NCBI RefSeq assembly: GCF_024628725.1
Contig: NZ_CP102410.1
Span: 434,001 to 498,000, forward strand
Source of the DNA: Ruegeria sp. YS9
GTDB taxonomy: Bacteria > Pseudomonadota > Alphaproteobacteria > Rhodobacterales > Rhodobacteraceae
DNA length: 64,000 nucleotides
Direction of reading: 5' to 3'
In this document: in pieces, positions 44,305 through 53,059 of the stretch
Numbering within the stretch: position 1 is the first letter of the stretch
Layout of the letters: each line of letters starts with the position of its first letter
The notes under the pieces: model-generated
The model's database searches: none
Told to the model about the DNA's origin: nothing
What the model saw: only the letters and a program-made list of their open reading frames with translations
Translations under genes and position numbers: made by a program

Positions 44305-45567
44305 ATGAAAAAGCACTTACTCATATCAAGCCTTGCCCTTGCTGCCGCCACGGGCGCGGCATCTGCGCAAGAAGCATGTTCAAGTTATGAAATTCAACGC
44401 GGCGATAGCTTACGGGAATTGGCAATCGAAGTGTATGCGACCGAAGACTTTCGCATCATTTTCGACGCGAACCGGGATGTTATCGGTGCCAACCCCAATA
44501 TCATCCGCGTCGGCGACGTTCTGGAACTGCCATGTCTGGAAGATGTCGGGCGGGCTCCGGCGCTGGCTGACACCGAGGCAGAGCGGCTGGCTGCCGAAAT
44601 GGCGGCAGAGCTGGTAAAAGCCGCAGAAGAGCGCGCCAAGAAAGCCGTGGCCGAAGCGGAAGCCCGCGTTGCCGCAGCGGAAGCCGAGGCAAAGAAGGCG
44701 AGTGAAGAGGCCGTCGTTGCAGCGCGGGCTGCTGCCAAGGAAGAGATCGAAGCCGCCCGTGCGGAAGCTGCCGCTTTGATCCGGAATGCCGGAACGGGTG
44801 AACGGCCCGAAATCCGGGACCGGCAATTGCTGTTGATCACTGGCGGGAACTACGCTCCGTTCACCGATGAATCTCTGCCCAACAGGGGGCTCTATACCCA
44901 TCTGGTTGAGACAGCGATGTTTCGTGCCGCTCCCGAACAGGCCTACAAGATTCAGTTCGTGAATGACTGGTCATCCCATCTGGACCTGTTGATGCCGACA
45001 CTTGCATTTGACGCCACCTTCCCCTGGTCGCGCCCCAATTGCGAAGAGGCCGTTGCACTGTCGGAAGATGATCGCAACCGGTGCGAGACCTACAATTTCT
45101 CAAACCCGTTCTACGAGGTTGTGGATACGTTCTTCGCCCGGGAAGGTTCCGGCTATGAACAGACGCTGACCTATGCCGATTTTGCCGGTGCAACGATCTG
45201 CCGGCCGGAGGGTTGGTCCTTGTCACACATGGACGCGGTCAGCCTGTACGAACCGGTCATCAAACTTCTGCGTCCGACGTCTCCGGATGATTGCTTTCAC
45301 GCTCTGATGGATGGCACCGCAGATATCGTCGCCATCGAGGCACATCTGGCAGCCGAGGCAATAGATCGGCTTGGGTACAAGCACCGGATTATCGAAAACC
45401 CCAACCTAGCGGCCATCAAGTCGCTTAACGTCATGACCCACAAAGATAATCCTGATGGGGAAGCGATCCTCGAGACGCTGAATCAGGGTCTGGCAATCAT
45501 GCAGCAATCGGGCGAATGGCGCGACATCGTGTCAACCGCCCTGCGTCATCAAATGGAAAATGGATAA
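44305..45567 (+). CDS. Secreted LysM protein with coiled coil and solute-binding (SBP_bac_3-like) domain
   Basis: The 420-residue protein has a signal peptide (1-21, ASAQ) and a LysM domain (28-77, YEIQRGDSLRELAIEVYAT through GDVLELPC) expected to bind peptidoglycan. An Ala/Glu/Lys coiled coil follows (about 89-161), then a family-3-type periplasmic binding domain (173-420, LLITGGNYAPFTDE, NDWSSHLDLLMPTLAFD). No transporter permease lies near it, so the binding domain is more likely a sensor or scaffold than a nutrient carrier. It follows the phosphatase by 21 bases and is a paralogue of the next gene. Confidence 0.87.
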   Translation: MKKHLLISSLALAAATGAASAQEACSSYEIQRGDSLRELAIEVYATEDFRIIFDANRDVIGANPNIIRVGDVLELPCLEDVGRAPALADTEAERLAAEMAAELVKAAEERAKKAVAEAEARVAAAEAEAKKASEEAVVAARAAAKEEIEAARAEAAALIRNAGTGERPEIRDRQLLLITGGNYAPFTDESLPNRGLYTHLVETAMFRAAPEQAYKIQFVNDWSSHLDLLMPTLAFDATFPWSRPNCEEAVALSEDDRNRCETYNFSNPFYEVVDTFFAREGSGYEQTLTYADFAGATICRPEGWSLSHMDAVSLYEPVIKLLRPTSPDDCFHALMDGTADIVAIEAHLAAEAIDRLGYKHRIIENPNLAAIKSLNVMTHKDNPDGEAILETLNQGLAIMQQSGEWRDIVSTALRHQMENG

Positions 45568-45611
45568 GGCCCCTATCTGGCCTCACAAACTATAGTCTGG
45601 AGGAAGTGGAC

Positions 45612-46721
45612 ATGTTTAACGAGAAGATAAAGAAGGTAGCGCTTTCAGCAACCGCGATCACCGCTCTGAGTGCGGGCGCCGTTGCGGCGCAGGAAGCTTG
45701 TACCAACTACACCGTCCAGGACGGTGACACCATGGCGACCATTGCAATCGCAGCGTACGGCACGTCGAACTATCAGCCGATCTTCAACGCGAACCGGAAC
45801 GAAATCACCAACCCCAACGCTCTGGAGCCAGGTCTTGTTCTGGCCCTTCCCTGTGAGGACGGTAGCCTGCCCAATGGTCAGAGCGCGCAGGAAATCATCG
45901 CAGCTGAAGAACAACGTGCGGCCAGTGTCAAACGATCGAGCGTCTACCAGCCACCGATCAAGCTGGTAACCGGCAATGGCTGGGCACCTTTCGCCGATGA
46001 ATCGTTGAACGGTGGCGGAGCAATCACGCGTCTGGGCACCACGGCTTTGCAGCGCGGCGGCAACGCGCGGGACTATTCCGTAAGCTTCGTGGATGATTGG
46101 AACTCGCACCTGGAAACTCTTCTGCCTCTTGGCGCCTTTGACGTGTCCATGGCGTGGAACATGCCGGATTGCACCAACCGCACTTACGAATGGTCCTGGG
46201 AAACCGAAGTGCGCTGTACCCAATTCGATTCATCTGTTCCGGTCTACGACATTGTCGTCGGTTTCTACACCATTCCGGAAAGCCCGTATGCGAGCGCGAC
46301 AACCTTTGAAGAACTGAAGGGCGCCACCATCTGCCGTATGGATGGCTGGTTCATCCACGATCTGGAACAGGAAGGTCTGCACAACGGTGAAACCATGACG
46401 CTAATGCAGCCGATCACCGCACGCGAATGCCTTGACGCGGTTCTGACCGGCACCGCAGATGTTGCAACCTTTGAAGTTCAGTTGTTCTCGGACACAATGG
46501 TTGAAATGGGCCTGAACCAGAACGACCTGGTTGAGAACCCATACGTGACCTCGCTGTCTTCGCTGCGCTTTATCAGCCACCGCAGCAATCCGTTCGGGAA
46601 GCAATACCTGGCGATGCTGAACAAAGGCCTGAACGAGATGCGTGAAACCGGGGAATGGTATGCGATCGTCTCTGACACGCTGCGCGAGCACAACGAAAAA
46701 CTGATGGCAGCTTCGAACTGA
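45612..46721 (+). CDS. Secreted LysM protein with solute-binding domain (paralogue, no coiled coil)
   Basis: Counting from the ATG at 45612 (GGAGGAAGTGGAC before it) the protein has 369 residues: a signal peptide (1-26, AVAAQ), LysM (33-81, YTVQDGDTMATIAIAAYGT), a short linker, and a solute-binding domain (about 116-365) with the same signature points as its neighbour (GWAPFADESL, DDWNSHLETLLPLGAFD, TICRMDGW). The coiled coil of the first paralogue is missing, so the two would hold their ligand-binding heads at different distances from the wall. A strong terminator follows, closing the gene run that began at the kinase. Confidence 0.87.
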   Translation: MFNEKIKKVALSATAITALSAGAVAAQEACTNYTVQDGDTMATIAIAAYGTSNYQPIFNANRNEITNPNALEPGLVLALPCEDGSLPNGQSAQEIIAAEEQRAASVKRSSVYQPPIKLVTGNGWAPFADESLNGGGAITRLGTTALQRGGNARDYSVSFVDDWNSHLETLLPLGAFDVSMAWNMPDCTNRTYEWSWETEVRCTQFDSSVPVYDIVVGFYTIPESPYASATTFEELKGATICRMDGWFIHDLEQEGLHNGETMTLMQPITARECLDAVLTGTADVATFEVQLFSDTMVEMGLNQNDLVENPYVTSLSSLRFISHRSNPFGKQYLAMLNKGLNEMRETGEWYAIVSDTLREHNEKLMAASN

Positions 46722-46744
46722 TCCCTCGGTTCAGCTGAAACTTT

Positions 46745-46774
46745 GGGGCCGGTTCTTCAATCGGCCCCTTTTTT
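46745..46774 (+). terminator. Rho-independent terminator after the LysM genes
   Basis: GGGGCCGGTT-CTTC-AATCGGCCCC forms a 10-bp stem with one G-T pair and is followed by six T residues. It lies 24 bases after the stop at 46721. Confidence 0.92.
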
Positions 46775-46915
46775 GTCAGCGTCAAACACGAGGTTTTTCA
46801 GAATGACAAATTTTGGCCTCTTATCTGCTTCATAACAGCCTCAAATGCGCAGCACCTTCTAACCCCAAGCACGATCATCATTCAATTGATGCCAATGAAA
46901 GAGCGTGATTTGCAT

Positions 46916-47950
46916 ATGATACAGGGCGCCTTCGATATTCAGAAAAACTCTCCGTCGTCCGCGACAAGATCGGATTTGGACGTTGCAGTGATCTTGCCCT
47001 GCTACAACGAGGCCGTTGCCATAGGGGAAACCGTTCGGCAATTCCGCGCGGCCCTGCCCGACGCGACGATTTACGTTTATGACAACAATTCTACCGACGA
47101 CTCCGTCAAGGTCGCGCTTGAGGCAGGCGCCCTGGTCTATTCCGAAACATACCAGGGCAAAGGCAACGTGGTCCGTCGAATGTTTGCCGACGTTGATGCG
47201 GATGTATACGTTATGGCTGACGGGGATGCGACCTATGACAGCGCGGCGGCACCGGAATTGATCGACCTGCTCGTTTCGCAGAATCTGGATATGGTCAACG
47301 GCGCTCGGGTGAATGAAGAAACCGAAGCCTATCGGCGCGGCCACAAATTTGGCAACGCGTTGTTCAGTTGGCTTGTGAAATTTTTCTTCAACAGCAAAAT
47401 CAACGATTTGCTTTCGGGTTACCGCGTTTTCAGCAGGCGCTTTGTCAAAAGCTTCCCCGCAGTATCAAACGGGTTCGAGATTGAAACAGAGCTGACAGTT
47501 CATGCGATGCAGATGCGCATGCCGATCGGTGAGGTTCAAACAAGATATTCGTCACGCCTGCCCGATTCGAACTCCAAGCTGGCAACGTTCTCTGACGGGT
47601 GGCGGATCCTCAAAATGATCGGTTTGTTGATCAAGGATGAAAAGCCCGTTGCGTTTTTCCTGTCTTTGGCCGTGATGATGTTTTTGCCTTCGCTCTTTGT
47701 GTTTGTGTCCGTATTCCGGGAATTCTTGGAAACGGGGCTTGTTGATAGAATTCCGTCTGTTGTCGTTGCAGTATCCGGTTTTGTTGCAACAATGCTGTCC
47801 ATCGTCTGTGCTTTGATTCTGGAATCTCTGGCTCTTGCCCGGAGGGAAGCACGTCGTCTTTCCTATTTGCAGCACAAAGGTGTAGCTGCGTCAGGCGATG
47901 ATCAATTCAAGCCAACACTTGTCGAGGCTGAGACCCGTCGATTTGGCTGA
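46916..47950 (+). CDS. Glycosyltransferase family 2, membrane-anchored (GtrB/DPM1-like)
   Basis: Taking the ATG at 46916, the protein has 344 residues; ATGs at 46889 and 46895 are also possible. The GT2 domain (about 20-240) shows VILPCYNEAVAI, DNNSTDDS, MADGDATYD (DxD-like metal site) and NDLLSGYRVFSRR. Two C-terminal transmembrane helices (about 253-275 and 290-315) anchor it. This is the layout of polyprenyl-phosphate glycosyltransferases, which move a sugar from a nucleotide donor to an undecaprenyl carrier. It stands alone, with terminators on both sides. The sugar is not known. Confidence 0.9.
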   Translation: MIQGAFDIQKNSPSSATRSDLDVAVILPCYNEAVAIGETVRQFRAALPDATIYVYDNNSTDDSVKVALEAGALVYSETYQGKGNVVRRMFADVDADVYVMADGDATYDSAAAPELIDLLVSQNLDMVNGARVNEETEAYRRGHKFGNALFSWLVKFFFNSKINDLLSGYRVFSRRFVKSFPAVSNGFEIETELTVHAMQMRMPIGEVQTRYSSRLPDSNSKLATFSDGWRILKMIGLLIKDEKPVAFFLSLAVMMFLPSLFVFVSVFREFLETGLVDRIPSVVVAVSGFVATMLSIVCALILESLALARREARRLSYLQHKGVAASGDDQFKPTLVEAETRRFG

Positions 47951-48053
47951 TTAAAACCATCCCCCGGTTCCCAGTCAGGCGAATGGTCAGCCTGTTCCCG
48001 CGTAAGCGCCTGAATACGCTGACGTGTTCAAGAATTTACTTAATCCAATAAGC

Positions 48054-48086
48054 AAATGGCCAGCACCCCAAATGCTGGCCATTTTT
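48054..48086 (+). terminator. Rho-independent terminator after the glycosyltransferase gene
   Basis: AAATGGCCAGCA and TGCTGGCCATTT pair in a 12-bp perfect stem around a 7-base loop, followed by a T tract. The gap 47951-48524 otherwise holds only the opposing icd terminator; I see no gene in it. Confidence 0.93.
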
Positions 48087-48452
48087 CTGAGTGAGTGATA
48101 TAGCCCTAAGGCCTCACCAGTGAAATTCTTTGTCCCCACCAAACTAACGCGGACAGAAAACCGGCGCTATTGGGGGAATCCCGTAAATCCTGAGTTTTTC
48201 CGAGGATCCGGATGTTTCGATCCGCGCCAACCGCGCTGTTTGCAGTTTCAGGACAGCGATCGAAATTTGTGCCCGACGAGCGGACGGACAAGTGTTGAAT
48301 ACCAACGTGACGCGCAGCTGTCTTCCCGGCACACACTGCGCAAGTCGTTCATGGAACCTGACAAGGTTGGTTTTAACGGCGCAGCCACGGCATGCTAAAG
48401 ATCGTCAGGCACAGGGTTCGGGGCGGGTCTTTTGGCAATCCCGCGGTCCATG

Positions 48453-48478
48453 AAAAGGACCGCGCAAAGGCGGTCCCT
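48453..48478 (-). terminator. Rho-independent terminator of icd
   Basis: On the minus strand GGACCGC-CTTTGC-GCGGTCC is followed by TTTTC. It lies about 47 bases beyond the icd stop codon. Confidence 0.85.
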
Positions 48479-48524
48479 TCGTGTTTTGATGTCGGACGAA
48501 ACTCGCCCGCATGTTCGACGGCGA

Positions 48525-50738
48525 TCAGCCGATGATTGCGTTCAGCGTAGCGCTGGGGCGCATCACAGCGGCGGTTTTGACCGGGTCAGTGTGATAGTAT
48601 CCGCCCAAATCCACCGCCGGTCCTTGGACTGCGGCCAATTCCGACAAGATCTGCTCTTCTTTGTCTGCCAGCTCTTTTGCAAGGGGTGCCATTTCAGCTG
48701 CCAGATCGGCATCGTCAGATTGGGCAGCCAAGGCTTCGGCCCAATAGCGCGCGAACCAGTAGTGGCTGTCGCGGTTGTCCGGTTCGCCAACTTTTCGACT
48801 TGGCGACCGGTTGTTGTCCAGAATGCCCTGAGTTGCCGCCTCTGCCGCAGCGCCAAGAACACCTGCCTTCGCGTTTCCTTTGGCGTCAGCCAGGAAGTTC
48901 AGGGATTCCCCAAGCGCGCAGAATTCACCCATCGAATCCCAGCGCAGATGGTTTTCCTCGACCAGTTGCTGCACGTGTTTCGGCGCCGAGCCCCCTGCCC
49001 CGGTTTCGAACAGGCCACCACCATTCATCAGCTTGACGATCGACAGCATCTTGGCCGAGGTGCCCAGTTCGAGGATCGGGAACAGGTCGGTCAGATAGTC
49101 ACGCAGCACGTTGCCGGTGATGGCGATGCTGTCCTTTCCGGCGGTGATGGTTTCCAGCGTCTGACGAGTTGCCTCGCGCGGGGCCATGATCTGGAACTTG
49201 TCGGCCACGCCCGCAGCCTCGAGCGCCGGTTGAACGTATTTGATCAGCTCGGCGTCATGGGCGCGGTTCGCGTCCAGCCAAAAGATCGCCTCGGATCCGG
49301 TCAGGCGCTGACGGTCCATCGCCAACTGGATCCAGTTCTCGATCGGCGCCTTCTTGACGGTGCAAGCCCGCCAGATGTCGCCCTTTTCGACCTCGTGCGA
49401 GTGCAGGGTCTCGCCATTGGCCAGAACGATGCGGATCGTGCCGTCGGCGGGTGCCTCGAAGGTGGTCGGGTGGCTGCCGTACTCCTCGGCCTTCTGCGCC
49501 ATAAGGCCAACGTTTGCGACCGCACCGGCAGTGGCCGGATTCAATGCACCATTGGCTTTGAAGAACTTGATGCTTTCATCATAAACAGTTGCATAGCACC
49601 GGTCGGGGATGACGCAATTGGTATCGCCCTTGGCACCGGTTTCATCCCAACCCTTGCCGCCCGCGCGGATCACCGCTGGCATCGAAGCATCAATGATCAC
49701 GTCGGAAGGCACGTGCAGGTTGGTGATGCCCTTGTCGCTATCCACCATGTACATGGATGGACGATCAGCCTTGATCGCATTTATTGCGGCGACGATCTCG
49801 GCATTGTCTTGAACCCGCTCAAGCAAGTCGCCAAGACCCGAGTTCGGATTCACACCCAGCGCATCCAGTTCCGCACCGAATTTTTCAAAAACCGGCGCCA
49901 GCCAGGCCTTGACCGCATAGCCAAAAATGATCGGGTCCGAGACCTTCATCATCGTGGCTTTCAGGTGCAGCGAGAACATTGTGCCGTCTTTCTTGGTGTC
50001 CTCGATGGCCTCTGCCAGGAAGGATGACAGCGCTTTGACCGACATGAACGTCGCATCAGTCACCGTGCCCTCCTCCAACGGCCACGCGTCCTTCAGAACA
50101 GTCACACTGCCGTCTTTACCGACAAACTCGATCCTTGCATCACCCGCCTGGGCAGCGGTGATGGTAGCCGATTTCTCGTTGGCGTAAAAATCGTTGCCCG
50201 ACATGGACGACACTTTGGTTTTGCTGTCCGAGGCCCATTCACCCATGGAATGCGGGTTCTTCCGAGCATAGTTTTTGACTGCCCGCGCTGCGCGGCGGTC
50301 ACTGTTACCTTCTCGCAGAACCGGGTTCACGGCCGAACCCTTGATGGCATCATAACGCGCGCGGATGGCCTTTTCCTCGTCGGTCGAAGGTTCTTCCGGA
50401 TAGGCCGGGATATCATAGCCTTGCGATTGCAACTCTTCTATGGCGGCCACCAGTTGCGGAACCGATGCCGAGATGTTCGGCAGCTTGATCACATTTGCAT
50501 CCGGGGTCTTTACCAGTTCACCCAACGCCGCCAGATCGTCCGAGACACGCTGCTCATCCGTCAGGTTCTCGGGGAAGGCTGCCAGAATGCGCCCGGCCAG
50601 TGAAATGTCCTTTGTACCAACGCTGACGCCAGCTGCCGAAGCGAACTTGCGAATGATGGGCAGGAACGATGCGCTGGCCAGTTCGGGCGCTTCGTCTACA
50701 ATGGTATACAATATGTCGAAGTTCGATTTATCTGCCAT
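48525..50738 (-). CDS. icd: NADP-dependent isocitrate dehydrogenase, monomeric type
   Basis: The 737-residue protein matches the large monomeric IDH (not the 420-residue dimeric form) from end to end: start '[22 protein letters not shown]', conserved blocks [43 protein letters not shown] and [14 protein letters not shown], and the C-terminal [13 protein letters not shown]. It converts isocitrate and NADP to 2-oxoglutarate, CO2 and NADPH in the TCA cycle. It is a single-gene unit with its own terminator. AAAAAGG lies just before the ATG. Confidence 0.97.
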   Translation of the reverse strand: MADKSNFDILYTIVDEAPELASASFLPIIRKFASAAGVSVGTKDISLAGRILAAFPENLTDEQRVSDDLAALGELVKTPDANVIKLPNISASVPQLVAAIEELQSQGYDIPAYPEEPSTDEEKAIRARYDAIKGSAVNPVLREGNSDRRAARAVKNYARKNPHSMGEWASDSKTKVSSMSGNDFYANEKSATITAAQAGDARIEFVGKDGSVTVLKDAWPLEEGTVTDATFMSVKALSSFLAEAIEDTKKDGTMFSLHLKATMMKVSDPIIFGYAVKAWLAPVFEKFGAELDALGVNPNSGLGDLLERVQDNAEIVAAINAIKADRPSMYMVDSDKGITNLHVPSDVIIDASMPAVIRAGGKGWDETGAKGDTNCVIPDRCYATVYDESIKFFKANGALNPATAGAVANVGLMAQKAEEYGSHPTTFEAPADGTIRIVLANGETLHSHEVEKGDIWRACTVKKAPIENWIQLAMDRQRLTGSEAIFWLDANRAHDAELIKYVQPALEAAGVADKFQIMAPREATRQTLETITAGKDSIAITGNVLRDYLTDLFPILELGTSAKMLSIVKLMNGGGLFETGAGGSAPKHVQQLVEENHLRWDSMGEFCALGESLNFLADAKGNAKAGVLGAAAEAATQGILDNNRSPSRKVGEPDNRDSHYWFARYWAEALAAQSDDADLAAEMAPLAKELADKEEQILSELAAVQGPAVDLGGYYHTDPVKTAAVMRPSATLNAIIG

Positions 50739-51056
50739 ATTCTTTTACCTTTTTAAGCCTTTCGGGGCGTGCGATCCAAGAGTTGAAGCCACATATGCGT
50801 GGCGCGGGAGGGGCGCGATCATGATACCGCCCCTGGGTGACTCTGTTTTGACAGGGCCTCCCTTAAATCACGTTGGGCTGGGAATCAATCATCTGTGCCC
50901 GCGCGTTTTGCCACGGGCTGGGCGTGGATGGCCTTTGATGTCATCAGCTCAACGGTTCGCCCGCCTGTCTTGGGCGTTTCCCTTCAGGTCACGCTACATG
51001 TTTTCCATGATGCTGCACGGCTGGTCCCGCGAAGTTCTTCGGGTTGCGGCCAAGGA
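50739..51056. other. Gene-free stretch between icd and the galactoside ATPase gene
   Basis: In these 318 bases short frames are open on the plus strand but have no start context or recognisable product. The region should contain the icd promoter (minus strand) and the 3' end signals of the ATPase gene. I see no clear hairpin terminator. Confidence 0.4.
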
Positions 51057-52115
51057 TTACCGAAATCTCTGCCCTGTCTCGGGATCAAATACCATGGCAC
51101 GGTCGGGTTGAATTGATATGCCAATCCGGTCGCCGGTTTTGCTGCGCTGGTCATCCCGCTCTTCCACAATTAGTTTGTCACCATTTGGCGTCAGCAGATA
51201 GGAGTAGGAAACACCCCCAAGCGCTTCGGTCAGATCCACTGTGCAGGTGTCCGCAGACCGGTCGATGTGGATATGTTCGGGGCGCATCCCCAACGTCACC
51301 TTGTCCGTTCCGGCAGGAACAGTTGCCGAGATCGGCAATGGCTGGCCCAAAGCGGGATGGGTGACATGGCCGTCGGCATAATCGCAATCGAGAAAGTTCA
51401 TCGCAGGCGAACCGATGAAACCTGCAACAAACCGGTTGTCGGGGTCACGGTACAGATCCATCGGGGCGCCGACCTGTTCAATCCGGCCATCGCGCAGTAC
51501 GACAATCTTGTCGGCCATCGTCATGGCTTCGACCTGATCATGGGTCACATAGATCATGGTTGCGCCGATTTCCTGATGCAGACGCGCGATTTCGACGCGC
51601 ATCTCGACACGCAATTCGGCGTCCAGGTTGGACAGGGGTTCGTCGAACAGAAAAACCTCGGGCCCGCGTACAATCGCCCGCCCGATTGCAACCCTTTGCC
51701 GTTGCCCCCCGGACAGGGCCTTGGGCTTGCGCTTGAGATAGGGATCAAGCTTCAGAATGCTCGAAGCCTCCTGCACCTTCTGGTCGATCTCGGCTTTTGG
51801 GACACCATTCATGCGCAGGCCAAATCCCATATTTTCGGCCACTGACATATGCGGGTAGAGCGCATAGGTCTGGAACACCATGGCCACGCCGCGCTTGGCC
51901 GGGTCCATATGTGTCACCTCGCGCGATCCGATGTGAATCTCACCTTCCGAGGTTTCTTCCAACCCGGCAATCATCCGCAACAACGTGGATTTTCCGCACC
52001 CCGAAGGCCCTACGAAAACGCAGAACTCGCCATCTTCGATTTGCAGGTCGATCCCATGAATGACCTGTGTCTGACCGTACCGTTTGATTGCCCGATTCAG
52101 AGTTACACCTGTCAT
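51057..52115 (-). CDS. Sugar ABC transporter ATP-binding protein (MalK/UgpC type)
   Basis: The 352-residue ATPase has Walker A GPSGCGKST, signature [19 protein letters not shown], Walker B VFLFDEPLSNLD, switch His in YVTHDQVEAM, and a C-terminal OB/TOBE regulatory domain (about 240-350). It overlaps the iclR stop by 4 bases and is transcribed away from the rest of the importer (binding protein and permeases at 53060-56188), which lacks an ATPase of its own. This is therefore the missing motor of that system. Confidence 0.93.
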   Translation of the reverse strand: MTGVTLNRAIKRYGQTQVIHGIDLQIEDGEFCVFVGPSGCGKSTLLRMIAGLEETSEGEIHIGSREVTHMDPAKRGVAMVFQTYALYPHMSVAENMGFGLRMNGVPKAEIDQKVQEASSILKLDPYLKRKPKALSGGQRQRVAIGRAIVRGPEVFLFDEPLSNLDAELRVEMRVEIARLHQEIGATMIYVTHDQVEAMTMADKIVVLRDGRIEQVGAPMDLYRDPDNRFVAGFIGSPAMNFLDCDYADGHVTHPALGQPLPISATVPAGTDKVTLGMRPEHIHIDRSADTCTVDLTEALGGVSYSYLLTPNGDKLIVEERDDQRSKTGDRIGISIQPDRAMVFDPETGQRFR

Positions 52116-52918
52116 GTCATTAGCATCCTGTCGTTTTTCGAACCTGGGCCTGTTTCGGGAAACCGCCAGGCTTGTGCCTCGGTTCCGATTTGTTCAGCCA
52201 CACGCCGCAGGCGCGGCACCCAGGCTTCGAGTTGATCGAAATCCATTCGTTCGGTGGACCCGGTTATCGAAATCGCCCCAAGCATCCGCCCGTTCGACGT
52301 CAGAACTGGGCAGGCGATGCAAATGATGCCAGGCTCGTGCTCTTCATCATCGACGGCAAATCCCCGGCTGCGAATTCTGTCAAGATCAGCCCGCAACATC
52401 TTTTCGGATGTCAGAGTTTTGTCGGTGAAGCGGTGATAGCTTTGCTGCGACACCGCCCTGTTCAGCGCATCTTCGTCCAAGAAGGCCAGCATCGCCTTGC
52501 CGACCCCCGTGCAGTAGGCCGGGCCAACTTTTCCAGCCTGAGAGTACATCTCGATCGGTTGTGCGGCGTTGCGTTTGTCGACGTAAAGAACCTGACTGGA
52601 ATCAAGTTGCGCCAGGTGCACGGTTTCACCGGTTTCTTGGCTGAGGGCATCCAGAAAAGGCCGCGCTATCGGGGCCAATGAGCTTTGCGTCCATGCCGCA
52701 TGGGCCAACCGAACCAACCGCATCCCGGGCGCATAGGTCTGCCTGTCGCGGTCATAAGACAGCATTCCCTGGTTGGTCAGGGATTGCAGAAATCGGTACA
52801 GGGTCGCCTTTGGAAAATCGCTGTTTTCCAAAAGTTCAGCGAATCGAACTGGGCGCTCGAACGACGCTACATGATCCAGTACATCACATGCTTTGCCTAT
52901 AGTTCCGTCACCTGACAC
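52112..52918 (-). CDS. IclR-family transcriptional regulator of the galactoside locus
   Basis: The 268-residue protein starts with GTG. It has an N-terminal winged helix-turn-helix (residues 1-70, KACDVLDHVASFERPVRFAELLENSDFPKATLYRFLQSL) and an IclR effector domain (about 85-250, GKAMLAF, GFAVDDEEHEPGIICIACPV). The ribosome-binding site GGAGGAGA also precedes an overlapping ATG (52925) that would read only five codons before a stop, so GTG 52918 is the start. It is divergent from the binding-protein gene and shares the control region at 52966-53031. A galactose-pathway intermediate is the likely effector (inference). Confidence 0.92.
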   Translation of the reverse strand: MSGDGTIGKACDVLDHVASFERPVRFAELLENSDFPKATLYRFLQSLTNQGMLSYDRDRQTYAPGMRLVRLAHAAWTQSSLAPIARPFLDALSQETGETVHLAQLDSSQVLYVDKRNAAQPIEMYSQAGKVGPAYCTGVGKAMLAFLDEDALNRAVSQQSYHRFTDKTLTSEKMLRADLDRIRSRGFAVDDEEHEPGIICIACPVLTSNGRMLGAISITGSTERMDFDQLEAWVPRLRRVAEQIGTEAQAWRFPETGPGSKNDRMLMT

Positions 52919-52965
52919 GGGCCATCGTTCTCCTCCGATTGTCCCCCGCCATCCTCACGAGGGTC

Positions 52966-53031
52966 TTGACAACAGTAACCGAGTCGATGTGTAGTTTTCA
53001 ATATATAAAACAAGGTTTCACTATATGGAAC
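52966..53031 (+). promoter_or_regulatory. Promoter of the galactoside operon with two tandem IclR-type operator candidates
   Basis: TTGACA (52966-52971) and TGTAGT (52990-52995), 18 bases apart, form a promoter pair. The second element is overlapped by the palindrome GTTTTCAATATATAAAAC (52994-53011). Three bases later comes a related palindrome, GTTTCACTATATGGAAC (53015-53031), close to the GTTCCA-n-TGGAAC pattern common for IclR regulators. Their place on and after the -10 element suggests that the divergent IclR protein represses by blocking RNA polymerase. Confidence 0.6.
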
Positions 53032-53059
53032 CTTTCATGGGAACAACAGGGAGGAGACC

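Noticed and set aside
40075..46721. Kinase, FHA and PP2C genes as the regulatory part of a type VI secretion system
   Set aside because: No Tss core genes (sheath, baseplate, TssJLM) occur anywhere in the window; the neighbours are dynamins and LysM proteins instead.
48432..50027. Open frame of 531 codons on the plus strand
   Set aside because: It lies entirely antisense to the end of the isocitrate dehydrogenase gene, begins in its terminator region and has no recognisable product; it is a by-product of codon bias in GC-rich DNA.
50895..51116. Possible gene remnant between icd and the galactoside ATPase
   Set aside because: Short frame without start context or similarity that I can name; it runs into the 3' end of the opposing ATPase gene.
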